This document shows, piece by piece, positions 33,430 through 41,147 of a stretch of 64,000 bases of DNA. The translations under genes were made by a program, and so were the position numbers. The DNA comes from Methanoculleus chikugoensis (GTDB taxonomy: Archaea > Halobacteriota > Methanomicrobia > Methanomicrobiales > Methanoculleaceae). Each line of letters starts with the position of its first letter. Position 1 is the stretch's first letter. Under the pieces are notes generated by a model. That model was not told the DNA's origin and searched no databases. It saw only the letters and a program-made list of their open reading frames with translations. Where the stretch lies: the NCBI RefSeq assembly GCF_900095385.1, contig NZ_FMID01000028.1, forward strand, positions 1 to 64,000, given 5' to 3'.

Positions 33430-33442
33430 AGAATCTTTATCC
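33430..33442 (+). promoter_or_regulatory. TATA box of the exonuclease gene
   Basis: gagaatctttatccg lies about 38 bases before the ATG at 33474, which also has a GAGAGG ribosome-binding site. Confidence 0.45.
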
Positions 33443-33473
33443 GCCTATCTGTAGTTCCTCCTTTGAGAGGACG

Positions 33474-33899
33474 ATGTATTGTCAGAGGAACCTGTGCAGG
33501 GCCGATGATCCGGTGCGGCCCGATAAGGAGGCATACCTGTTCTTCGATACGGAGACCGCCGGCCTCCCCCGTTACCGGAATGCTCCACTGCACGATACGC
33601 GAGCCTGGCCGCGATTGGTGCAGATCGCGTGGCTTCTCTGCGACAGTGAAGGACATGCCGGCCGGCAGGCCTGTTTCACCATCCGTCCGGAAGGGTTTAC
33701 GATCCCACCGGGCGCTGTGAGCGTTCACGGCATCACAACCGATACGGCGATTCGCACAGGTGTTTCGCTCAAGACGGCACTCGACGCGCTCTGCCGGGAG
33801 GTGGCACGGTGCGGCACCGTCGTGGCCCATAACGCAGCATTCGACAGTGCAGTGGTCGCCGCTGAGTGCGCGAGAACTGGGTTGGCAAATCCGCTCTGA
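33474..33899 (+). CDS. Truncated DEDDh (DnaQ-like) 3'-5' exonuclease
   Basis: A 141-aa protein with exonuclease motif I YLFFDTETAGLPR and motif II VVAHNAAFDSAVV, but the frame stops at 33899 before motif III (HxxxxD), which is normally 40-60 residues further on. Immediately after the stop begins a fragment of an unrelated gene, so the 3' part has been lost by recombination. The product is likely inactive. GAGAGG precedes the ATG by three bases. Confidence 0.65.
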   Translation: MYCQRNLCRADDPVRPDKEAYLFFDTETAGLPRYRNAPLHDTRAWPRLVQIAWLLCDSEGHAGRQACFTIRPEGFTIPPGAVSVHGITTDTAIRTGVSLKTALDALCREVARCGTVVAHNAAFDSAVVAAECARTGLANPL

Positions 33900-34345
33900 A
33901 GGTACGGGTTCGTGAAGCCCAGGTTCGGGCTACCCTCTCGGTGAACCGGGAACTGATCCTGCTCTACTGGCAGATCGGGCGGGATATTATACAGCGGCAG
34001 CAGGAGGAGGGCTGGGGAGCGAAGGTGATCGACCGGCTTTCGGCGGACCTTCGGAGAGAATTTCCGGATATAAAAGGCTTTTTCTTCGCGAAACCTCAAG
34101 TACATGAGCGCGTTTGCACGAGCATATCCGGACGAGGCAATTGTGCAGGAGGTGCTTGCACAAATTACCTGGTATCACACGGTCACGCTGCTTGACAAGG
34201 TGAAGGACCCGGCGGCCCGGGAGTGGTACATCCGCAAAACCATCGCGAACGGCTGGTCGCGGAACGTGCTCGTGCACCAGATCGAGAGCGGTCTCTGTGA
34301 ACGCGAAGGACGGGCGGTCACCAACTTTTCGGCGACCCTGCCGGG
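33890..34345 (+). pseudogene. Decayed YhcG/DUF1016 (PDDEXK nuclease family) remnant
   Basis: The translated DNA matches the DUF1016 N-terminal domain: REAQVRATLSVNREL, LLYWQIGRDIIQRQ, GWGAKVIDRLSADLRREF in one frame up to about 34080, then SRNLKYMSAFARAYPDEA and ITWYHTVTLLDKVKD, REWYIRKTIANGWSRNV in another frame from about 34089. The frame changes at the T/C-rich stretch at about 34075-34090, where four extra bases separate KGF from SRNLKYM. The gene has no start of its own, and after NFSATLP (34331) the sequence no longer matches, so the C-terminal nuclease domain is absent. Confidence 0.75.
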
Positions 34346-34733
34346 TGCGGATAACGTGTGGATACATGGGTGTGGTATGGTAGCGCACTGGACGATACCT
34401 CTCGCACGAGAGGGAGCCGCGATCGTCGTCCGGGGCGAGGGCGACGATCCCCACGCGCCCGACAGGATCGACTACGAGGTTCGCGGCGGCCCCGGCGGGG
34501 TTGAAATTGTGCCACCGCCTGTGGCACAAACGACGGGGAGTCGCCTGCGCCGGAAAGCGGCGACGTTCCGTTCTCGGGAATCAGAAGGCACCGGCACTCC
34601 AAGCATGAACGAACCCCGCTACCGAGATCAGGAAACAGTTCAGTGCGGTCATCGGCGACTGCAGGGTGCTCCCTGACGTCCAATCGTCACGGCGATCGAC
34701 GGCATGGTGCCTCTACACCGGGTCTACGCGGGA
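34346..34733. other. Degenerate stretch without a supported gene
   Basis: About 390 bases between the YhcG remnant and the TBP gene. An open frame continues the remnant for some 110 codons, but it has no recognisable domain and is probably fortuitous. Confidence 0.45.
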
Positions 34734-35252
34734 CTACGCAACATTCTTGATCTTTGCCTTCAGCCCGGACGCGAACGCCTCCATCGAGTCCAGGTCTTTG
34801 AACCCGGCGAAGATCACCTTCCCCGACGAGAAGATGAGAGCGGTCCCTGCGTCGCCCCGGTAGATCAGACCCGGGAACTGTTCGGGCTCGTACTCGACCT
34901 GCTCCATCCTGAGCGCGACGACGAGTTGCAGGAGCGGGATCTCGATCTGGAAGTCTTCCATGCCGACGATGTTCCTGACCTCCGGTGGCGACGCGAGTGA
35001 AGGGTCGATGAGGGGCGAGATACGGGTGAGGAATTCCCGATAGGAGGTATCGACCTCGTCGAGGGACGCAAGGCCGTAGATGATGTATTTCCCGCTCCTG
35101 TAGATGGTGGCCTTCCCTCGGGAGAGGAGGATGTAGGCCCCGTGGTAGTTCTCAGGATTATATCGGTAGTTTGTATCGGGGAGCTCCGGCAACCGCTCAA
35201 ACGAGACAGACTGGTGAAGGTCGCCGGAAGCGACGATGTTGATGATCTTCAT
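34734..35252 (-). CDS. tbp: Divergent TATA-binding protein (TBP paralogue)
   Basis: A 172-aa protein with the two-fold TBP repeat: IVASGDLHQSVSFERLPELPDTNYRYNPENYHGAYILLSRGKATIYRSGKYIIYGL, then LQLVVALRMEQVEYEPEQFPGLIYRGDAGTALIFSSGKVIFAGFKDL. Both lack the phenylalanine pairs of ordinary TBP that kink the DNA at their usual positions as far as can be judged by eye, and the linker is short. The ATG at 35252 (MKIINIVASGDL) is the natural start. A specialised or DNA-binding-altered TBP is inferred. Confidence 0.75.
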   Translation of the reverse strand: MKIINIVASGDLHQSVSFERLPELPDTNYRYNPENYHGAYILLSRGKATIYRSGKYIIYGLASLDEVDTSYREFLTRISPLIDPSLASPPEVRNIVGMEDFQIEIPLLQLVVALRMEQVEYEPEQFPGLIYRGDAGTALIFSSGKVIFAGFKDLDSMEAFASGLKAKIKNVA

Positions 35253-35271
35253 TCCCGAAAAGATATGGGAC

Positions 35272-35700
35272 TTACTCCCGGAGATACCTTCCCCCGACCG
35301 GGACAAACCGTTCGGGTTTCTTCACTGAATCGTATTTTCGGACATCCTCGAGTTCGAGGGCCATCCAGGGCCGCTTTCGGGGCACCTCCTTCCTGACCCT
35401 GGCCCCCTGCCACCGTTCCTGGTTCTTGACGTAGGCTTTTGCCTCCTCCCGGGTGAGGAAGATCGCATCGCCGAAGGTCTCGAAGAACGCGAGGGGGTCT
35501 TCGTTGATGACGATCCGCTTGATCGTCGCCTCCCCGGCGTAGCCGGTGTCCTCGTGGGACTGGTAGAAGACGAGCTTCATGCCGCTCCGGAGTTCCTTGA
35601 AGACGGTGGCGGGTTTGATGAAGACGGTCTTGCCTTCGGCAAAGAAGCGTTTCATGTACTGTTTCGGGACGGGGAAGGTGACGCCGGTGATCTCGGACAT
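35272..35700 (-). CDS. DUF365 family (PUA-like) protein
   Basis: A 142-aa protein with a PUA/ASCH-like fold: MSEITGVTFPVPKQYMKRFFAEGKTVFIKPATVFKEL, MKLVFYQSHEDTGYAGEATIKRIVI and IFLTREEAKAYVKNQERW. This is the archaeal DUF365 family of presumed RNA- or nucleic-acid-binding proteins. It is 3 bases downstream of the EVE gene and 19 upstream of the TBP gene, so the three probably form an operon. Confidence 0.7.
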   Translation of the reverse strand: MSEITGVTFPVPKQYMKRFFAEGKTVFIKPATVFKELRSGMKLVFYQSHEDTGYAGEATIKRIVINEDPLAFFETFGDAIFLTREEAKAYVKNQERWQGARVRKEVPRKRPWMALELEDVRKYDSVKKPERFVPVGGRYLRE

Positions 35701-35703
35701 CGG

Positions 35704-36153
35704 TTATGCCTCCACTCCGGCCCGCTTGAGGATGAGCCGGTAGTCCTCCTCGGGGATCTCGCGCATGGCTATCCTGAGGTGGCCGCTCCACATCGTTTTG
35801 TTCGTGATGAATGTGAGATCCCCGATCAGCGGCTTGAACTCAAGGGGTTTTGCGAAGACTGCCACCGGCCTGACCTTCATGCGGTAGGGGAAGACCTCGT
35901 CGCCCATCTGCGGAGGGGTGATGAAGAGGCGGGCGTGGTCTTCGTAGGGCTCGGAGGCGACTTCGTAGGCGCCGGTTATCGCGGAGGGGAGGACCGTGTC
36001 GCCCTCTTTTTCCTGCCGGACGTATACGAGGATGGTGTCGCCGGGCTTCACCCGCTGCATGAGGGTTTTGTTCCGCTTTGGAACTCCCCAGATGTGCTTC
36101 TTATCGAGGATCTTGGCGTTGTCGCGGTTCGAGGAGGCGATCCAGTGGGTCAT
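35704..36153 (-). CDS. EVE-domain (UPF0310) protein
   Basis: A 149-aa EVE/PUA-fold protein. Typical pieces are MTHWIASSNRDNAKI, IWGVPKRNKTLMQRVKPGDTILVYVRQ and the C-terminal LIGDLTFITNKTMWSGHLRIAMREIPEEDY. EVE domains bind modified bases in DNA or RNA and often occur in restriction or defence contexts. It heads the EVE-DUF365-TBP operon and is divergent from BREX. Confidence 0.8.
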   Translation of the reverse strand: MTHWIASSNRDNAKILDKKHIWGVPKRNKTLMQRVKPGDTILVYVRQEKEGDTVLPSAITGAYEVASEPYEDHARLFITPPQMGDEVFPYRMKVRPVAVFAKPLEFKPLIGDLTFITNKTMWSGHLRIAMREIPEEDYRLILKRAGVEA

Positions 36154-36334
36154 ATGATAGAGTCATTGACCCCACATAATATGAGGTTTGTTTTTGGGAT
36201 TGATCTTGAGAACCAATTTCCCACATAGATATCTCTCTTACAATGAGCATTTCGCTAAAACATTTCTGAAGTGACCGAAATTTATCAAAAACAATCCCTA
36301 ACGTTTTTATCGGAGAACAAGGTTATTAAAACAT
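36154..36334. promoter_or_regulatory. Divergent promoter region of the EVE operon and BREX
   Basis: The 181-base gap is markedly AT-rich. On the plus strand taacgtttttatcggagaac places a TATA-type box about 25-30 bases before the GTG at 36335, which suggests a near-leaderless BREX transcript. On the minus strand the AT-rich stretch ataatatgagg near 36175 may serve the EVE gene. Confidence 0.5.
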
Positions 36335-37117
36335 GTGCAGTACCGTATCAGCGTTCAATCATATCTCAAAGATGCAGGCTTTTTAAACGGAGTCGGAGTG
36401 CACACCGCCCGAACAATAATGTTCAAAGAGATTTCAACCATTCTGGGCACAACTGATGTAGATACTTCGTTCGATGAAATCAAGGGTAAAGTAATCGATG
36501 AGAACCTACTCCAAAAGGCCAGCATCTCCGGGAGACGAAAGTCATTTGCTCATCTGAAGAAAGCATACGGGCTCGATCTCGACATCCCAATTTTCAGAGC
36601 GCTCCGCTGGGCATGGACCGTGAGCGAAGAAGGCGAACGTCCACTCCTGGCACTTCTCTGTGTTCTCTGTCGCGATGCATCTCTCCGTGTTTCAGCATCT
36701 TACATCCTTACCCTGCCTATTGGAACGTTCGTGGAGAAACAGGCGCTGTCCTCAGAACTGGAGCGCGCATTTCCAAACGTGTATAGCCCGGCAGTGGTCG
36801 AGTCGATGACCAAAAACCTGCTCTCATCATGGACTCAGTCCGGGCATCTCCAGGGGTTCCAGAATAAGAGTCGAGCGAAAGCCTCGTCTCACGCCGGGTC
36901 AACTGTGTTTGCGCTTTATATTGCGTCTTTGACCGGATTAAAGGGGCGGACACTCTTTGACTCACTCTGGGTTCGGGCGCTCGATGCAACCGATCGCGAA
37001 CTTCAGGACTCAATTCACCTGGCATCGCGGCGTGGGTGGCTGAAATATCACGAAAGTGGTGGTATGATGGAGATTACTTTAATACCTGAGATATTCGCCG
37101 GGGCGAGAGGGCTATGA
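36335..37117 (+). CDS. brxA: BREX type 1 protein BrxA-like (first gene of the operon)
   Basis: A 260-aa protein in the position of BrxA (DUF1819). A family-like stretch is DENLLQKASISGRRKSFAHLKKAYGLD; the C-terminal half is helical (LYIASLTGLKGRTLFDSLWVRAL; RGWLKYHESGGMMEITL) and resembles winged-helix endings of BrxA-type proteins. BrxA is a DNA-binding factor of the BREX phage-defence system. The start is GTG, with a TATA element close upstream. It overlaps brxB by 4 bases (ATGA). Assignment rests on position and weak similarity. Confidence 0.6.
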   Translation: MQYRISVQSYLKDAGFLNGVGVHTARTIMFKEISTILGTTDVDTSFDEIKGKVIDENLLQKASISGRRKSFAHLKKAYGLDLDIPIFRALRWAWTVSEEGERPLLALLCVLCRDASLRVSASYILTLPIGTFVEKQALSSELERAFPNVYSPAVVESMTKNLLSSWTQSGHLQGFQNKSRAKASSHAGSTVFALYIASLTGLKGRTLFDSLWVRALDATDRELQDSIHLASRRGWLKYHESGGMMEITLIPEIFAGARGL

Positions 37118-37665
37118 GTAAGATAGATGATCTGCTCGCGGCGTATCAAAAACAGATCTCGCTCCCCTGGAATGATCTACTATCGCCGCAGGAGAAGGTC
37201 TGGTTCTGCATTTACGATCCTTCACAGGAACGCCGGCTCAGGAAGCAGATGGAGGCGTTCGCCATCGTCACCCAGGAGACGGGGCATGACTGGATCCCGA
37301 TCGACGTTACGTTCCTCTTTGAGCAGTTTCTCGCATCCAACGAGCATCACGAGAAATACTACCGGAATCCCAGGCTCATGAAATTCGAAGAGAAGAACTT
37401 CCTCGAGCATCTCTCAAACTACGTTGGGAGCCGGGCCAGTTCGAGCACTCCATCGTCTGTTGTTGCGATCAGCGGTATTGGGGCACTGTATGGCATCATA
37501 CGTGTCAGCAAGATCGTCGAGGAGATTGTGAAGACCGTCCCGATTCCCGGTCGCCTTCTGGTTTTTTTCCCTGGAGAGCGGGATGGAAGAAACTACCGAT
37601 TATTAAAGGCACGGGATGGGTGGAACTATCTCGCCACCCCTATTGAGGCAGAGGAGATGGAGTAA
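37114..37665 (+). CDS. brxB: BREX protein BrxB
   Basis: A 183-aa DUF1788 protein. It starts MSKIDDLLAAYQKQISLPW, contains WFCIYDPSQERRLRKQMEAF and RLLVFFPGERDGRNYRLLKARDGWNYLATPI. BrxB is a small core BREX protein of unknown biochemical role. It overlaps brxA upstream, and its stop shares bases with the brxC start (TAATG). Confidence 0.85.
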   Translation: MSKIDDLLAAYQKQISLPWNDLLSPQEKVWFCIYDPSQERRLRKQMEAFAIVTQETGHDWIPIDVTFLFEQFLASNEHHEKYYRNPRLMKFEEKNFLEHLSNYVGSRASSSTPSSVVAISGIGALYGIIRVSKIVEEIVKTVPIPGRLLVFFPGERDGRNYRLLKARDGWNYLATPIEAEEME

Positions 37666-40600
37666 TGACAGTAAATTCCCTTACAGTCTTAAATCGCGAG
37701 GTATTCTACAACGATCCTACGACCTACGCCCTACCAAACGACGGCGTGGCGAGGGTAGGGCCGCTTCCGGAGGACAGAGAGGACAAGCAATGGGCTGTTG
37801 CACGTTACGAACTCGAACACTTCGTCTGTGAAGGATCTTACCACGACGGGCTAAAGAGAATCCTTAAATCGTATATCGAGAACCTCGATCAGGGATCACA
37901 ACCCGCCGTCTGGGTGAGTGGGTTCTTTGGGTCAGGTAAATCGCACCTCGTTCGCGTGCTCGAGTTTCTGTGGTCAGATCTCAGTTTTGTCGACGGGGCC
38001 ACCGCCCGCGGGATCTGCAATCTTCCATCAGACATTGAAGAAGCCTTGAGAGAGTTAACGACAGAGGCTCGTCGGGCTGGGGGTATCTGGTCTGCGGCCG
38101 GGACACTCTCCAGCGGCGATTCAGATGATCCTCGTCTTGCGGTGCTCCAGGTGGTGCTCCGTTCCGCAGGCCTGCCTGATATCCTCGACATCGCACGCGT
38201 ACATCTCTGGCTCGCGCACGAGGGTATCCTCGACGGCATGCGCGAGAAGTTACGGGCGATCGGGAAAGAGAAGGATATGGAACTGCCGTTCGTTTCGGAA
38301 CATTTTGCGCAGGCCCTTCTTGAACTGAAACCAAGGTTCGCCGAGTCCGCCACACAGGCAACCGAGTTTCTCAGCAACCAGTTCATCACGGACCGCCAGA
38401 TGACGAACGCCGAACTGATCGGCCTGATGAAGGACATCTTCCTCCTCAAGGGTTCGGCCAGAGGGCAGGTTCCTCTTGTTCTTCTCGTGCTCGATGAGGT
38501 GCAGCAGTACCTGACGATCGGAGAAGGGAGCAAGCAGCTGCTCGCATTTCAGGAGATCATCGAGGCCTGCTGTAAAAGTTTCGGGGGGAAGTTGCTCGTC
38601 GTCGCTACCGGGCAGGAAGCCCTCCAGGCGAACGTCCTGCTCCAGAGGCTTCAGGGGCGCTTTTCGGTCCCGGTTCAACTGGAGTCGAAGGATGTCGATG
38701 TCGTGCTTCACCAGACTGTGCTTCGCAAGAAGGAGTCGATGAAGAAGCCGTTGCAGTCGGTCTTCGACCAGGTGAACGGGGAGATATCAAGGCATCTCGG
38801 CGGGACGAAACTCGCTCACCAGATGGAGGACGACGCCGCCCTCCTCCTCGATTATCCGCTTCTTCCCACCCGAAAGCGGCTATGGGATAGGATTCTGCAC
38901 GCTGTTGACACCGGCGGCATGAGTACGCAGCTACGCACGCAGCTGCGTCTGGCATACGAAGGTTCCCGGAGCACTGCGCTTGAACCCATCGGGAGCGTCA
39001 TTCCGGCAGACTTCATCTTCAACCAGTTGAGCACCTACCTGATACGGAACGGGCTGCTTGCGGATGAGATCAACGAGATGATCCGGAAGGAGGATGACGG
39101 GACACCGGACGGGAACCTCAGGTCACGCATCTGTGCACTGATCTACCTCATCCAGTATGTCGACGAGTCGTTCGGGGTTTACGCGAACGCACAGACGTTA
39201 TCCGATCTTCTGGTCACGGATCTCCCTGCAGGGAGCGAGATGCTGCGGAAGAAGGTTCCTGAGCTTCTTCTGGAACTCAATGACCGCGGCGTGATCAGCG
39301 ATGTGGGGAACCGGGTCTACCATATCCAGACCAAGGAGGGAAAGGCCTGGGACTCGGATTATCGGACGAAGCTTGCGCAGTACAAGGCGGACGATTCGAG
39401 AGTCATGTTCAAGCGGGATGAACTGCTCGGCCGCGCGGTTGAAGAAAAGTTGCGTGGGCTCAGCCTGGTCCAGGGGAAGAGCAAGACCCCGCGCCAGACG
39501 GAATTTACTGTCTTCGGGTCGCAGAAACCGGAGATCGGCACGAAAGTTCCAGTCTGGATTCGCCACGGGTGGGAGGTGCCGGAGTCCCAGGTGAGATCCG
39601 AGGCACAGGAGGAGGGGACCGAGAGTCCCCTGCTCATGGTCTTCCTGCCCCGGATGCACCACAATGAGATCCGGAATGAGATCGCCGGAATGCTTGCCGC
39701 CACCGAGATACTTCAGAGCCGGCCGACACCGACGACGTCGGAAGGGCATCAGGCCAGAACCAATATCGAGGCAAAATGCAGGAACCACGAAACGAAACTC
39801 ACGGAGTATATCACATCCATTCTTGCGAACACGAAGTTGTATCCCGGGGGCGGGAGCCCGGTTGACTGCCCGGATCTGGTCAAAGCAGTCCGCGACGCGG
39901 CGCAGAACTCGATCCTCCGGATGTTTCCGCGGTTCAGCGATGCGGATGCCGTCGGCTGGGACCGGGTGATCCCCCGGGTAAAAGCAGATGCAAAAGCTCC
40001 GCTTGAGACGATCGGCTTTGCCCGGGCGACTGAGGAGCATCCGGTCTGCAAAGAGATCCTGCACCGGCTGCACTCGGGTCCAAAGACCGGCAATGAGATC
40101 CGGAACGCGCTCGACGCTCCGCCGTTCGGGTGGCCGAGGGATGCGATAGACGGAGCGCTCATTGCCCTCTGTGCCTCGGAGCATCTGGTCGCCACACTGC
40201 AGCGGAAACCGGTTCCCGCGAAGGAGATCGACCGGAAGAGTCTTGGGAAGATGGAGTTCCGCACGGAGACGGTCGTACTCGAGACCAACGATAAGATCGC
40301 CCTGCGGGGTGTCTGCAGCGTCCTCGCGATCCCGACCGAGGGTGTTGCAGAGGTTGAGTCCGCACGCAGTGTGCTCGATGCGATACGTGCGCTCGCCGGG
40401 AAGACCGGAGGTAAAGCGCCGCTGCCGGAGCCGGAGGTGCCGGAGTATCTCTCTGAACTGCGGACACTCTCCGGGAATCAGCTCGTTAAAGCGATCGTGG
40501 CCCGTCAGTCGGAGATCCGGAGTGACGTCCGGAGATGGCAACAGACGGCCGGACGGATCGAAGAGCGCATGCCTGCGTGGACACAGCTGGCAACCCTGAT

Positions 40601-41147
40601 CGATTATGCGGAGGGGCTCGACGTCCTCGACGAGGTCCGGGAACAGTATGACGCGATACTGGAGCGGCGGAGCCTGCTCAACGATCCCGATCCGGTGCCT
40701 CCTCTCCTGCAGAAGATCCGGAGCAGGTTGCGCGAAGCCCTGACCGAGGGGGCGAAGCAGGTGAAACATGCGCAGGAAACCGTGCTTGACGAGTTGCAGG
40801 ACGACGCCCTCTGGATGCGGCTCCCAGAGTCTCAGAAGGGGGATCTCCTGAGCAGGCACCAACTTGTCGTCCAGTCCCTCCCCTCGCTGAAGGACGATGT
40901 GGCCATAATCGGGCAGCTCAAGAAGACGCCGCTTGCCTCGTTCGCGCAGACAGCCCGCCTGATCGAAGGGTCTCTGCCTGAGATCAGGGCGGAGATGGCG
41001 AAGCTGCTTGAGCCGAAGACGGTGACGGTGCGGCTCGCATCGGGGGTCGTCGTTAAGACGGAGGAGGATCTCGATGCTTACCTGGCCGACCTGAGGCTCC
41101 GGGCAATGAGCGAACTGGAGCAGGGCAACCCGGTGGTGTTGAAGTGA
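37665..41147 (+). CDS. brxC: BREX ATPase BrxC
   Basis: A 1160-aa P-loop ATPase, the usual BrxC length. The Walker A motif GFFGSGKSHLVRVLEFLWSD lies near residue 87 and the Walker B-like LLVLDEVQQYL near residue 280. A C-terminal region has coiled-coil-rich segments. BrxC is required for BREX methylation and phage exclusion. It overlaps the GTG of pglX by 4 bases. Confidence 0.93.
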   Translation: MTVNSLTVLNREVFYNDPTTYALPNDGVARVGPLPEDREDKQWAVARYELEHFVCEGSYHDGLKRILKSYIENLDQGSQPAVWVSGFFGSGKSHLVRVLEFLWSDLSFVDGATARGICNLPSDIEEALRELTTEARRAGGIWSAAGTLSSGDSDDPRLAVLQVVLRSAGLPDILDIARVHLWLAHEGILDGMREKLRAIGKEKDMELPFVSEHFAQALLELKPRFAESATQATEFLSNQFITDRQMTNAELIGLMKDIFLLKGSARGQVPLVLLVLDEVQQYLTIGEGSKQLLAFQEIIEACCKSFGGKLLVVATGQEALQANVLLQRLQGRFSVPVQLESKDVDVVLHQTVLRKKESMKKPLQSVFDQVNGEISRHLGGTKLAHQMEDDAALLLDYPLLPTRKRLWDRILHAVDTGGMSTQLRTQLRLAYEGSRSTALEPIGSVIPADFIFNQLSTYLIRNGLLADEINEMIRKEDDGTPDGNLRSRICALIYLIQYVDESFGVYANAQTLSDLLVTDLPAGSEMLRKKVPELLLELNDRGVISDVGNRVYHIQTKEGKAWDSDYRTKLAQYKADDSRVMFKRDELLGRAVEEKLRGLSLVQGKSKTPRQTEFTVFGSQKPEIGTKVPVWIRHGWEVPESQVRSEAQEEGTESPLLMVFLPRMHHNEIRNEIAGMLAATEILQSRPTPTTSEGHQARTNIEAKCRNHETKLTEYITSILANTKLYPGGGSPVDCPDLVKAVRDAAQNSILRMFPRFSDADAVGWDRVIPRVKADAKAPLETIGFARATEEHPVCKEILHRLHSGPKTGNEIRNALDAPPFGWPRDAIDGALIALCASEHLVATLQRKPVPAKEIDRKSLGKMEFRTETVVLETNDKIALRGVCSVLAIPTEGVAEVESARSVLDAIRALAGKTGGKAPLPEPEVPEYLSELRTLSGNQLVKAIVARQSEIRSDVRRWQQTAGRIEERMPAWTQLATLIDYAEGLDVLDEVREQYDAILERRSLLNDPDPVPPLLQKIRSRLREALTEGAKQVKHAQETVLDELQDDALWMRLPESQKGDLLSRHQLVVQSLPSLKDDVAIIGQLKKTPLASFAQTARLIEGSLPEIRAEMAKLLEPKTVTVRLASGVVVKTEEDLDAYLADLRLRAMSELEQGNPVVLK

